Part shown: positions 40,430-49,532 of the stretch, piece by piece
Layout of the letters: each line of letters opens with the position of its first letter
Numbering within the stretch: the stretch's first letter is position 1
Source of the DNA: Pelagibacteraceae bacterium AG-337-G06
GTDB lineage: Bacteria > Pseudomonadota > Alphaproteobacteria > Pelagibacterales > AG-422-B15
Direction: 5' to 3'
Length of the DNA stretch: 64,000 nucleotides
Assembly (NCBI GenBank): GCA_003282175.1
Contig: QBZX01000003.1
Location: forward strand, 1-64,000
Position numbers and translations under genes: made by a program
Notes under the pieces: model-generated
What the model was told of the DNA's origin: nothing
Databases searched by the model: none
Seen by the model: the letters and a program-made list of their open reading frames with translations, nothing else

Positions 40430-43039
40430 ATGTTTAATCTAAATTCAATAGTAAATTCACTTTTTAGCGGGAATGATAAGAAAAAAATTGGTGAGTTTTC
40501 GAAAATTGCCAAAGATATTGATGCACTTGAACCAGTATTTGAAAAGAAAACTCAAGAGGACTTAATAAGTCATATCGAAACGATTAAAGCTAAAATCAAA
40601 GATGGGGCAAGTATTGATGAATTTATTCTTGAAGCTTTCGCTATCGTTCGAGAAGCAGCAAAAAGAACACTTGGGCAAAGACATTTTAATGTTCAGTTAA
40701 TTGGGGGGATGATTCTTCATAACGGTGGTATAGCTGAGATGAAAACAGGCGAGGGTAAAACACTTGTATCTACACTTGCTGCATTTCTTAACTCACTAAC
40801 TGATGAAGGTGTGCATATAGTTACTGTAAATGACTATCTCGCAAGAAGAGACTCCGAGTGGATGGGTAATGTATTCAAATATCTTGGACTAACTGTTGGA
40901 TGCCTCACAAACGACGTGACTGGAGTTGAAGAAAGACAAAAACAATACAACTGTGATATTACATATGGAACAAATAACGAATTCGGTTTTGATTATTTAA
41001 GAGACAACCTAAGAGTACTTAAAAAAAATATGGTACAGAGATCTCATAATTTCTGTATTGTTGACGAGGTCGATAGCATTCTTATAGATGAGTCAAGGAC
41101 GCCCTTAGTAATCTCTGGAGCTGTCGAAGATAAAACAACCCTCTATAATTCTGTAAACAAGATTATTCCTTTCCTAGACCCAGAAGATTATGAGATTGAC
41201 GAAAAGACAAAGACAGGGACTCTTACAGATAAAGGAAATGATAAGGCAGAAAAAATTTTAAAGGAAAAAAATATTATTACTGAGGGTACGCTTTATGATG
41301 TATCAAATGTTTCAGTAGTTCACCATATTAATCAAGCATTGAGGGCAAATAAATTATTTGAAAAAGATAGAGATTATATTGTTAAATCTGGAAGTGTAAT
41401 CATTGTTGATGAGTTCACGGGTAGAACAATGGAAGGAAGAAGGTATGGCGATGGTTTGCATCAAGCAATAGAAGCAAAAGAAAATGTTAAGGTGCAAAAT
41501 GAGAGCCAGACCCTAGCCTCTATAACATATCAAAACTATTTTAGACTTTATAAAAAAATATCAGGGATGACTGGAACTGCTCTTACTGAAGCAGAAGAAT
41601 TTGCAGATATATATAATTTGCCAGTTTTTGCGGTCCCTACAAATACACCTATTGTAAGAAAAGATAATGAAGATGAAATTTACCGTACCTCGGAAGAAAA
41701 ATATGATGCAATCATAAAACAAGTTGTTGAATGTAGTCAGAAAAATCAGCCTGTTCTGATTGGAACAACTAGTATTGATAAGTCAGAAAAAATATCAAAA
41801 AAATTAAAAAATGCCAAAATTAATCACGAAGTTCTTAATGCAAAGCAACATGAATCAGAGGCAAAAATAATTGCTAACGCTGGAGAGCCAGGTGCAGTGA
41901 CAATAGCAACAAATATGGCTGGAAGGGGAACTGATATTCAACTGGGTGGAAACTTTGAATTTAATAAAAAACAAATGAAAGATCATGAAGGTTCTAATGA
42001 ATTAAAAAATAAAATTTCCTTGCAAAATAAAAGTGTGATTGACGCTGGTGGTTTATATGTGATTGGAAGTGAAAGGCACGAAAGTAGAAGAATAGACAAT
42101 CAACTTAGAGGTAGATCTGGAAGACAAGGAGACCCAGGTGAAACTAAATTTTTTATTAGTTTAGAAGATGATTTGATGAGAATTTTTGGTTCTGAACGAA
42201 TTGACAGTGTTCTTAAAAGTCTAGGTCTCAAAGAAGGTGAGTCAATCCAACATGCTTGGATATCAAAAGCTCTTGAAAGAGCGCAAAAAAAAGTTGAGGG
42301 TCGTAATTTTGATATTAGGAAAACATTATTGAAATTTGATGACGTTTTAAATGATCAAAGAAAAACAATATTTGATCAAAGGCTGGAATTGATGAATGCT
42401 GATGATATATCTGAAATTGCAAAAGACATGCAATACGATGTCGCTGATGACATTATAAATCAATACGCTCCTGAAAAAGCGTACATAGATCAATGGAATA
42501 TAGATGAATTAAGTAAGGAAATTACTCAGCATTTCTCTCAAGATTTTAATCTAAAGAAAATAATAGAAGAGGAAGAGATCGATCATCAAGGATTAAAAGA
42601 TAAGATTTATAAAATTATAGATGATATTTCAATCGCCAGAGCTCAAAATCATTCAAAGGAAAAAATTAATGCTGCAGAGAAAATGGTTCTTCTTAAAATC
42701 CTAGATGATAAATGGAAGGATCATATAAATAATTTAGAGCAATTACGATCAACAATAGGTCTTAGAGGATATGGGCAAAGAGACCCACTTAATGAATATA
42801 AGAATGAAGCTTTTAGTTTATTTGAAGGATTAATCAATAGTCTGAAAACAGATGTAACAAAGATTTTCTCTCGGATGCGAATACGTGAGAATACTAATCT
42901 CAATATTGACAATGATAATGACGAAGTTGAACAATCATCAAGTGAACCTATCAAAAAAGACAAAAAAATATCAAGGAACTCTCCTTGTCCATGTGGATCT
43001 GGAAAAAAATATAAACACTGTCACGGAAATATTAGCTAA
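40430..43039 (+). CDS. secA: Preprotein translocase ATPase SecA
   Basis: 869 residues. Walker A is MKTGEGKT at about 104-111, the DEAD-type box is VDEVDSILIDE, and the preprotein cross-linking and helical scaffold regions follow. The C-terminal linker ends in SPCPCGSGKKYKHCHG, the zinc/SecB-binding motif. It drives export through SecYEG. It is transcribed alone and its last 8 bp overlap the convergent accA gene. Confidence 0.98.
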   Translation: MFNLNSIVNSLFSGNDKKKIGEFSKIAKDIDALEPVFEKKTQEDLISHIETIKAKIKDGASIDEFILEAFAIVREAAKRTLGQRHFNVQLIGGMILHNGGIAEMKTGEGKTLVSTLAAFLNSLTDEGVHIVTVNDYLARRDSEWMGNVFKYLGLTVGCLTNDVTGVEERQKQYNCDITYGTNNEFGFDYLRDNLRVLKKNMVQRSHNFCIVDEVDSILIDESRTPLVISGAVEDKTTLYNSVNKIIPFLDPEDYEIDEKTKTGTLTDKGNDKAEKILKEKNIITEGTLYDVSNVSVVHHINQALRANKLFEKDRDYIVKSGSVIIVDEFTGRTMEGRRYGDGLHQAIEAKENVKVQNESQTLASITYQNYFRLYKKISGMTGTALTEAEEFADIYNLPVFAVPTNTPIVRKDNEDEIYRTSEEKYDAIIKQVVECSQKNQPVLIGTTSIDKSEKISKKLKNAKINHEVLNAKQHESEAKIIANAGEPGAVTIATNMAGRGTDIQLGGNFEFNKKQMKDHEGSNELKNKISLQNKSVIDAGGLYVIGSERHESRRIDNQLRGRSGRQGDPGETKFFISLEDDLMRIFGSERIDSVLKSLGLKEGESIQHAWISKALERAQKKVEGRNFDIRKTLLKFDDVLNDQRKTIFDQRLELMNADDISEIAKDMQYDVADDIINQYAPEKAYIDQWNIDELSKEITQHFSQDFNLKKIIEEEEIDHQGLKDKIYKIIDDISIARAQNHSKEKINAAEKMVLLKILDDKWKDHINNLEQLRSTIGLRGYGQRDPLNEYKNEAFSLFEGLINSLKTDVTKIFSRMRIRENTNLNIDNDNDEVEQSSSEPIKKDKKISRNSPCPCGSGKKYKHCHGNIS

Positions 43040-44144
43040 ATAAGTAGTAAGCTAATCCTACAGAAAAAATAGTAATTGCAAAAGCAGCAATTGCTCTGAA
43101 AAAAGTACTATTTTTGAATTTTTTCCTATCACTTGCCTTTCCATACTTTTCATCAAGCACAGAATTTGCTGTAGTAAGTGTATCGCTAAATAGCCCTGAT
43201 CGCCCAATCTGCAAATATCTTTCTTGTCTTGCGTGTTTTAAATCATTTCCATGCTGGTTTGATAAAATATTAAGATACTCTTCTATATCATCACCAACAT
43301 TGTTCATTGCGATGAGCCGATTCCTATGGGCTCCGCCTGAGGGTTCCTGAATTATTTTGTCAATCACATCTATTTTCAACATATCATTAGCGGTAAGTTT
43401 AAGTGCTGATGCAGCCTCAACAGTTTTTGAGTTATCCTTCCATAAAATTGAGGAACAGCCTTCAGGTGAGATTACAGAATATATTGAATTTTCAAGCATC
43501 AAAACGGTATTGCCCGTTCCAATTGCAACCGCTCCTCCAGAACCTCCTTCTCCTATAATTACCGCTACAATAGGCACTCCTAGTGATAAGCAGCATTCTG
43601 TAGTTTTCGCAATTGCTTCTGACTGTCCTCGTTGTTCTGCTCCCACTCCTGGATAAGCACCAGGTGTATCCACAAATGAAATAACAGGAATATCAAACTC
43701 TTCAGCAAGTTTCATTAAACGTTGGGCTTTTCTATAACCTTCAGGTCTTGGCATGCCAAAATTATGCTCTATACGAGAAGTCGTATCATGACCCTTTTCA
43801 TGACCAATAACCAAAACCGATTTTCCTCTGAATTTTCCAAATCCACCTATAATCGCCTTGTCATCTGAAAAAGCTCTATCACCTGATAAAGGAAAAAAAT
43901 CTTCAATTAAATGTTCTATGTACTGCTTTGTTTTTGGCCTATCCGGATGCCTGGCAACAAGTGTTCTTTGCCACGGACTTATATTTGAGTATATTTTTTT
44001 ATAAGTATCACTAATCTCTAACTCAACTTTAGAGATCTTGTCTAGCATATCCTCAGAAGGAGCGCTGTCATTCAAGCTTTTTAATTCAACTATCTTACTA
44101 TCGAGTACTTCAATTGGTTTTTCAAACTCAAGATAAGTGGTCAT
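43032..44144 (-). CDS. accA: Acetyl-CoA carboxylase carboxyltransferase subunit alpha, with C-terminal membrane helix
   Basis: 370 residues. Residues 1 to about 315 are a normal AccA: WQRTLVARHPDRPKT, FGMPRPEGYRKAQRLM, DTPGAYPGVGAEQRGQ, GEGGSGGAVAIG. It transfers the carboxyl group from biotin to acetyl-CoA, with AccD, for fatty-acid synthesis. The protein is about 50 residues longer than usual (E. coli 319). The tail has a charged stretch (KASDRKKFKN) and then a hydrophobic segment ending AAFAITIFSVGLAYYLFS, a likely single membrane anchor. It is 15 bp after the lyase gene and overlaps secA's 3' end by 8 bp. Confidence 0.92.
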   Translation of the reverse strand: MTTYLEFEKPIEVLDSKIVELKSLNDSAPSEDMLDKISKVELEISDTYKKIYSNISPWQRTLVARHPDRPKTKQYIEHLIEDFFPLSGDRAFSDDKAIIGGFGKFRGKSVLVIGHEKGHDTTSRIEHNFGMPRPEGYRKAQRLMKLAEEFDIPVISFVDTPGAYPGVGAEQRGQSEAIAKTTECCLSLGVPIVAVIIGEGGSGGAVAIGTGNTVLMLENSIYSVISPEGCSSILWKDNSKTVEAASALKLTANDMLKIDVIDKIIQEPSGGAHRNRLIAMNNVGDDIEEYLNILSNQHGNDLKHARQERYLQIGRSGLFSDTLTTANSVLDEKYGKASDRKKFKNSTFFRAIAAFAITIFSVGLAYYLFS

Positions 44145-44159
44145 TAAATATAAATTATA

Positions 44160-45137
44160 TTAACTTAAAGTTTCAATTAATTTAGTTTGTTCAATGATTT
44201 GCTCAGCCTGTCTAATGGATGCAGCATCTATAAGTCTACCATTGAGAGTGGCTGCCCCTGCCCCAGACTCTTGAGCTTCTCTCATTGCCTTAATAATATC
44301 TTTGGCTTTTTGGACTTCGCTTTCAGGTAACGTAAAGACTTCATTGGCTAAGTCTACTTGACTAGGGTGAATCGCCCATTTACCCTCACATCCGAGTATT
44401 GCAGTTCTTTTTGCATGCGATTTAAATCCATCTGGATCTGAAAAATCACCAAAAGGTCCATCAATAATTCTCATGCCGTGAGCCCTGCCAATAGTTGTCA
44501 TTTTAGAAATAGGATAGTGCCACATGTCATTCCAGTGAATATTTCTCTCTCCATTAGTTTCGTCTGTTAAAATAGAATAATCTGAATTCGACCCACCAAT
44601 ATTAGTAGTCCTCATTCTGACTGATGCAGCATAGTCAGCATAACCAAAATGAAGAGACTCAATTCTTTTACTGCCAGTTAAAATACTATCTAAGTTGGTG
44701 ATGCCCATTGAAATTTCAATAATTAATTCAAAACCAATTTTTTTGTTTCTATTTATTTTGTCTTCTATTTGAGTAACCATCATGTCAATGGCATAAACAT
44801 CAGCCGCAACTCCAACTTTTGGTATCATTATCAAGTCAAGTCGTTCCCCGGCTTGCTCCATTAAATCAACTACATCGCGGTAACAATAATGAGTATCAAG
44901 GCCGTTTATTCTGACAGAAATAGTTTTTTTTCCAAAATCAAGTTCATTTAGAGCTTTAATAACATTTTCTTTTGCTTGCTCTTTGTCTTGTGGAGCCACC
45001 GCGTCCTCTAAGTCTAAACAAATAATGTCAGCATTACTCTTGCATGCTTTATCAAATAATTCGGGTTTAGAGCCTGGGACAAATAACTGGGAACGATTTA
45101 GTCTCGTTGGTTTTGTTGGTACAGATGTGAAACTCAT
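44160..45137 (-). CDS. mcl: L-malyl-CoA/beta-methylmalyl-CoA lyase (HpcH/HpaI family)
   Basis: 325 residues of the CitE-like TIM barrel: RSQLFVPGSKPELFDKA, DIICLDLEDAVAP (metal acids), SVRINGLDTHYCYRD, LDLIMIPKVG and a C-terminal HPSQVDLANEVF. Length and these blocks match Mcl1 of alphaproteobacteria, which cleaves malyl-CoA to acetyl-CoA and glyoxylate or makes the reverse addition. It could link glyoxylate, propionate and acetyl-CoA metabolism together with the methylmalonyl-CoA mutase at 55.7 kb (inference). Cotranscribed with accA. Confidence 0.82.
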   Translation of the reverse strand: MSFTSVPTKPTRLNRSQLFVPGSKPELFDKACKSNADIICLDLEDAVAPQDKEQAKENVIKALNELDFGKKTISVRINGLDTHYCYRDVVDLMEQAGERLDLIMIPKVGVAADVYAIDMMVTQIEDKINRNKKIGFELIIEISMGITNLDSILTGSKRIESLHFGYADYAASVRMRTTNIGGSNSDYSILTDETNGERNIHWNDMWHYPISKMTTIGRAHGMRIIDGPFGDFSDPDGFKSHAKRTAILGCEGKWAIHPSQVDLANEVFTLPESEVQKAKDIIKAMREAQESGAGAATLNGRLIDAASIRQAEQIIEQTKLIETLS

Positions 45138-45193
45138 ATTGTTTTTTCTATCACTATAAAATTATCTTTTCAAGATCTTCTTCAGATACGAAA

Positions 45194-46114
45194 TTATTTA
45201 TTGTAAATTTTTGAGAGTGGGTGGTTATCTTTAACAGTCTTTTTCAATCTATCATTTAAAATATGAGTATAAATTTGAGTTGTAGAAATATCTGCATGAC
45301 CCAGCAATATTTGTAGGGATCTCAGGTCGAGACCGTTTGCAAGCAGGTGTGATGCAAAGGCATGACGTAATTTGTGAGGACTAACAAATTTCTCTTCTAT
45401 GCCTACTTTTATCGTAAGTTCTTTTAAGAGCTGATTGAATCTCTGTCTGCTGATATGTCCTAATTTAGAATTTTTTGAAGGAAATAACCATTTTTGATCA
45501 TTTTTATTTTTAATAAATAATTCTCTTATTTTTAAATAGTTTTCGATTGTGCCTAATGTATTTTTGTCAATCGGAACAAGCCTTTCTTTATTTCCCTTCC
45601 CATAAATAAGTAAAAAATTTTTTTTCTCATAAAGTGCTGAAATCCGTAAGTTAATTAGTTCTGTTATCCTTATACCTGTTGAATAAAGTATCTCAAGCAT
45701 CACTAAAAATCGAATACCTCCATTAGACTTATCTTCTCGGGCAGCTTTTAAAAGTCGATCAATTTGTATATTTGTTAGGAAAGTAGGCAACTTTGAACTT
45801 TTCTTTGGAATATTTATTTTTTTTATTGGATTTGATTCTAGAATTTCCTCTTCGACTAAAAAATTAAAAAAATGCCCTAACGCTGAGATTTTTCTAAGCA
45901 CAGTAGATCGCTCAAAACCCTTTGCATGCAACGAAGCAATATATTTTTCAATATCTAAATTTAAATTTTTTGATGAAATTTTACCTATATTAAGTTTAGT
46001 TATTTTTAAACACTGCTTAATATCAAGGCTATATGATTGAATAGTGTTCTTACTAAGTCCTTTTTCAGACGCAAGAGACTCTAAAAAATTTTCGATTAGT
46101 GATGCATTAGCCAT
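45194..46114 (-). CDS. xerD: Site-specific tyrosine recombinase XerC/XerD
   Basis: 306 residues: N-terminal SAM-like DNA-binding domain (LIENFLESLASEKGLSKNTIQSY) and C-terminal catalytic domain with R in TGIRITELINL, K in YGKGNKERLVP, HKLRHAFASHLL, and LGHADISTTQIYTHI holding H and the nucleophilic tyrosine. It resolves chromosome dimers at dif. Placement next to aroK/aroB matches the XerD copy in related genomes. Not a mobile-element integrase. Confidence 0.9.
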   Translation of the reverse strand: MANASLIENFLESLASEKGLSKNTIQSYSLDIKQCLKITKLNIGKISSKNLNLDIEKYIASLHAKGFERSTVLRKISALGHFFNFLVEEEILESNPIKKINIPKKSSKLPTFLTNIQIDRLLKAAREDKSNGGIRFLVMLEILYSTGIRITELINLRISALYEKKNFLLIYGKGNKERLVPIDKNTLGTIENYLKIRELFIKNKNDQKWLFPSKNSKLGHISRQRFNQLLKELTIKVGIEEKFVSPHKLRHAFASHLLANGLDLRSLQILLGHADISTTQIYTHILNDRLKKTVKDNHPLSKIYNK

Positions 46115-46119
46115 TTAAT

Positions 46120-47841
46120 CTAAAGCGTATCTTTTGTGAGATATTCAAATACGTATTGATTTGCATATACAGGGTCTATGTTAATAAGTCCCTCTATGAT
46201 CATAAATATTGTAGTTTCATGAAGATTTATGAACTTTTGATCACCGTGTATGAGATTTAAAAGCAAGATCATTTCTCCAATCTGATTATCTAGTGATTTT
46301 AAGTATTCATCAAGCTTCACATTTGTAATTACAGATGAAACCCTGTTTAAATCATTTGGCGTTTTCCAATAATTACTTATTTTTTCATCTGTCATTAACT
46401 CATAATATTTGACAATAATATTTTTCTGTTTTGAGCTAAGTTTTTTATCTTCAAGTAGAATTTCAAGCTCATCTAAAGAAAAAGAGATATCAGAATTGAG
46501 GAATAAATAAAACTTAATCTTCGCCATTAATATTTTATAATCATCATTATAATCAATTACATTTAACCATTCCTTACATTTATCTACATCTTTGTTAAGT
46601 ATAAGAATTAAACAAACATCTAAACTTTCTGCTACTAAATTTTGTTTTGGAGTAATTACTTTAACTTTGTCATAAATAAGAGTTGAAGCTTTATTAAGGA
46701 AGCCTTGCTTACTAAATACATCAATAAATTTTGGAATAAGCTTTAAAATCTTTTCTTGAGATGCAGTTTTTCTAATTTCTTGATAAATTGAAATCCTATT
46801 CTCCAATTTTATATTTTTTTCATTATCATTATCAATCTTATAATCTTTATAAAAATCTGCTAAGTAGGAAACGTCAAGAAGACCTAGTTCTAGCAATGTT
46901 TCAGTGATGTTTATTTTTTTTAAGTTGCTTTCTTGACTAGATAATACATAAAATAATTTATAGTCAATATCTGCATCTTCTTTAATCAAGTTATCATAAT
47001 TTATCTTTTCATTCTTTAGCAGATTTAATTTAATGAGACTTATGTCTCCAATTTTGTTAGTATTAGTAAGTTCATCATTTAATAAAGAAATCAAAAGTTC
47101 AATATATTCTTTTTCGTGCTTAGATTCTTCACGCATAAGAGAGATATTTAAATCTAAAGCCAACAAGTTTGAGTTCATTGCATTACAAAATGATGTGTAA
47201 TATAAATCATTAAAATAATCAGAAAAATAAGTTACATCTCTATTGCAAATTCTCTTATAATTTCCACTAATAAGGAAATATTTTTCAATATTCCTTAATA
47301 TTTGTTCATTGATTTCGTCTTCATTCATTAGAGTGGATAATAAATAAATTTCTTCAAAATACCCTTTGGAGGCCAGAAAATTAATTTTTAAATCTAAATA
47401 ACTTTGAGCACTTTCTAAATTATATTTTGGAGGTATAGCTATAGTAAGAAGTGAATTAACCAGCAGCTCCCTAAGTGTTGAACTATGGGATACTTCAGGT
47501 AAGGAATTTATCAAATACTCAAGATCAGAGTAACTTGATCCATTCCATAAAGTTGTATCAAACCCACCATTTGAGACATCAATCAAGCCAAGTGAGTCTT
47601 TTCTAGAATAAGAAAAATCAGACTCTTTTACTGCAGACTTTGACTCTTTATTTTCATCAATTTTCACATCTTCTTCTGTGTCATTTTCATTAATTGGCAA
47701 CAAACTATCTTCAGCCCAAATATCAAATGGTTCTTTCGTGTCTGTTTGTTCGGCATTTGCTGAGAAAATTATAAAAATTATACTTACGAGATAAATAGTT
47801 ATAATATATAATAAATATACAAAAATGCTTTTTTTCGTCAT
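46120..47841 (-). CDS. Uncharacterised exported protein next to xerD
   Basis: 573 residues. An N-terminal hydrophobic segment (about 7-28) ends in SANAEQ, a plausible signal-peptide cleavage site, so the protein is periplasmic or anchored. A low-complexity acidic linker follows (about 45-80). The rest is helical and acidic, with no motif I recognise and a length and rhythm compatible with TPR/SEL-type superhelices. Large exported proteins of unknown function, sometimes labelled antifreeze-like, occur beside aroK in alphaproteobacteria; this may be the local version. It is 5 bp upstream of xerD and divergent from aroK. Confidence 0.8.
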   Translation of the reverse strand: MTKKSIFVYLLYIITIYLVSIIFIIFSANAEQTDTKEPFDIWAEDSLLPINENDTEEDVKIDENKESKSAVKESDFSYSRKDSLGLIDVSNGGFDTTLWNGSSYSDLEYLINSLPEVSHSSTLRELLVNSLLTIAIPPKYNLESAQSYLDLKINFLASKGYFEEIYLLSTLMNEDEINEQILRNIEKYFLISGNYKRICNRDVTYFSDYFNDLYYTSFCNAMNSNLLALDLNISLMREESKHEKEYIELLISLLNDELTNTNKIGDISLIKLNLLKNEKINYDNLIKEDADIDYKLFYVLSSQESNLKKINITETLLELGLLDVSYLADFYKDYKIDNDNEKNIKLENRISIYQEIRKTASQEKILKLIPKFIDVFSKQGFLNKASTLIYDKVKVITPKQNLVAESLDVCLILILNKDVDKCKEWLNVIDYNDDYKILMAKIKFYLFLNSDISFSLDELEILLEDKKLSSKQKNIIVKYYELMTDEKISNYWKTPNDLNRVSSVITNVKLDEYLKSLDNQIGEMILLLNLIHGDQKFINLHETTIFMIIEGLINIDPVYANQYVFEYLTKDTL

Positions 47842-47893
47842 AACAATTTCTTTTAACAGATTAATCTGAAACTGTGAAATTTATTCACATCTA

Positions 47894-48433
47894 ATGATGT
47901 CAAAATTAAGACTTTCTAATAGTAATAAAAGTATTGTTCTTGTGGGTCACATGGGATCAGGAAAATCAACAATAGGCAAAAACCTCTCAAAGAAATTGGG
48001 TATTGACTTTATTGATTCCGATAACGAAATAGAGTTAAGAGAAAAAATAAAAATTAGTAGTATCTTTAGTTTACATGGAGAAAAATATTTCAGAAACCTT
48101 GAGGAAAAAATTAATCTTAAACTTCTTAAATATAAGAATATTGTTCTTGCACTTGGTGGTGGAGCATTTCAAAATCCTTCTGTAAGAAAAGTAGCCTTAG
48201 AAAAATGTAATTGTATTTGGCTAAAATGTAGCTTAAATCTATTGGAACAAAGGTGTAATTTTAAAAAAAATAGACCTTTACTTGAAAATAAAAATATTAA
48301 ATCAGAACTGTTAAAGTTAGATAAAATTCGAAGAAAAAATTATTCTAAAGCCCACTTATCAATAAATGTGGGAGGGAAAACGAAATATCAGGTTACAAAG
48401 GAATTACTAAATCAAATTAAACTTAATGATTAA
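47894..48433 (+). CDS. aroK: Shikimate kinase
   Basis: 179 residues. The P-loop is GHMGSGKSTIG, the shikimate-binding D is in FIDSDNEIE, then HGEKYFRNLE and LALGGGAF, with the lid RPLL. It phosphorylates shikimate in the aromatic amino-acid pathway. Two ATG codons are adjacent at 47894 and 47897; either may be used. Its 3' end overlaps aroB by 8 bp. Confidence 0.94.
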   Translation: MMSKLRLSNSNKSIVLVGHMGSGKSTIGKNLSKKLGIDFIDSDNEIELREKIKISSIFSLHGEKYFRNLEEKINLKLLKYKNIVLALGGGAFQNPSVRKVALEKCNCIWLKCSLNLLEQRCNFKKNRPLLENKNIKSELLKLDKIRRKNYSKAHLSINVGGKTKYQVTKELLNQIKLND

Positions 48434-49532
48434 AACTCTCAAGGTTACAACTCCTCTTAAGAAATATAATATAATTATTGGCAATAATATTATAGCCAGC
48501 TCTGGAAAGTATTCTAAAAAATATTTAAAGAGCAATAGGGTATTCATTGTTACAAATAAGCTTCTTAAATCTTTGTATTTAAAAAAAATAAAGAAATCAT
48601 TTGTTAAGCATGGAATAACTGTCAGTGAAATTATCATTAACGATAGTGAAAGTAAGAAAAATCTTGAGTCAGTAAAAATCTTAACAAGCCATTTATTAAA
48701 AAATAAAGTTGATAGAAATGATACTCTGATTGCTCTTGGGGGAGGTGTAATAGGTGATCTCGTTGGGTTTGTAGCAAGTATAACCCTAAGAGGTATTAAC
48801 TTTATTCAAATTCCTACAACTTTACTTTCACAAGTAGACTCATCAGTTGGTGGGAAAACAGGAGTTAACACACCACTTGGAAAAAATTTAATCGGTTCTT
48901 TTTATCAGCCCGCCCTTGTTCTTTCTGACGTAGGCATATTAAAGAGCTTAAATAAAAGAGAGGTATTGTCAGGATACGCAGAAGTAATCAAGTATGGCAT
49001 CATAATGGACAAAACGTTTTTTAATTGGCTTTTAAAAAATGATAAACATTTTTTAAATCAAAACGCTAATTACTTAATAGAGATAGTATATAAATCATGC
49101 AAAAATAAAGCAAAAATAGTAAATCAAGATGAAAAGGAAAAAAATATTAGAGCCTTATTAAACCTAGGCCATACTTTTGGACACGCTATCGAAGCACTAA
49201 ATAATTATAAAAAAACAGTTGTGCATGGTGAAGCTGTTGCGATAGGAATTATAATGGCACTAGAGTTATCTTTCTTAGAAGGAAAAATATCAAAAAACAT
49301 TATAAATAAAATAGAATCGCATTTTGATAAAATAGGTATTAAAAGAAAAATACCAAAGCAATTAAAACGGCATTTAAACACTTCACAGTTTATAGAAGCA
49401 ATGTCTTCTGATAAAAAAGTAAAAAACAAAAAAATAAATTTAATACTATGTAAGAGTATTGGTGAAGCTTACATCACTGATACTTTCAAATATAAGAACA
49501 TGAAAAAGGTAATAAAAGATTTTTTAAACTAA
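48426..49532 (+). CDS. aroB: 3-dehydroquinate synthase
   Basis: 368 residues with the NAD-binding ALGGGVIGDLVGFVAS, QVDSSVGGKTGVNTPLGKN, and zinc ligands in GHTFGHAIEA and VHGEAVAIG. It cyclises DAHP to 3-dehydroquinate. It is coupled to aroK (8 bp overlap) and its stop touches the next start (TAAATG). Confidence 0.96.
   Translation: MIKTLKVTTPLKKYNIIIGNNIIASSGKYSKKYLKSNRVFIVTNKLLKSLYLKKIKKSFVKHGITVSEIIINDSESKKNLESVKILTSHLLKNKVDRNDTLIALGGGVIGDLVGFVASITLRGINFIQIPTTLLSQVDSSVGGKTGVNTPLGKNLIGSFYQPALVLSDVGILKSLNKREVLSGYAEVIKYGIIMDKTFFNWLLKNDKHFLNQNANYLIEIVYKSCKNKAKIVNQDEKEKNIRALLNLGHTFGHAIEALNNYKKTVVHGEAVAIGIIMALELSFLEGKISKNIINKIESHFDKIGIKRKIPKQLKRHLNTSQFIEAMSSDKKVKNKKINLILCKSIGEAYITDTFKYKNMKKVIKDFLN

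Noticed and set aside
45194-46114. Tyrosine recombinase as a sign of a phage or integrative element
   Set aside because: Length and housekeeping neighbours fit XerD, and no other mobile-element gene or direct repeats were seen.
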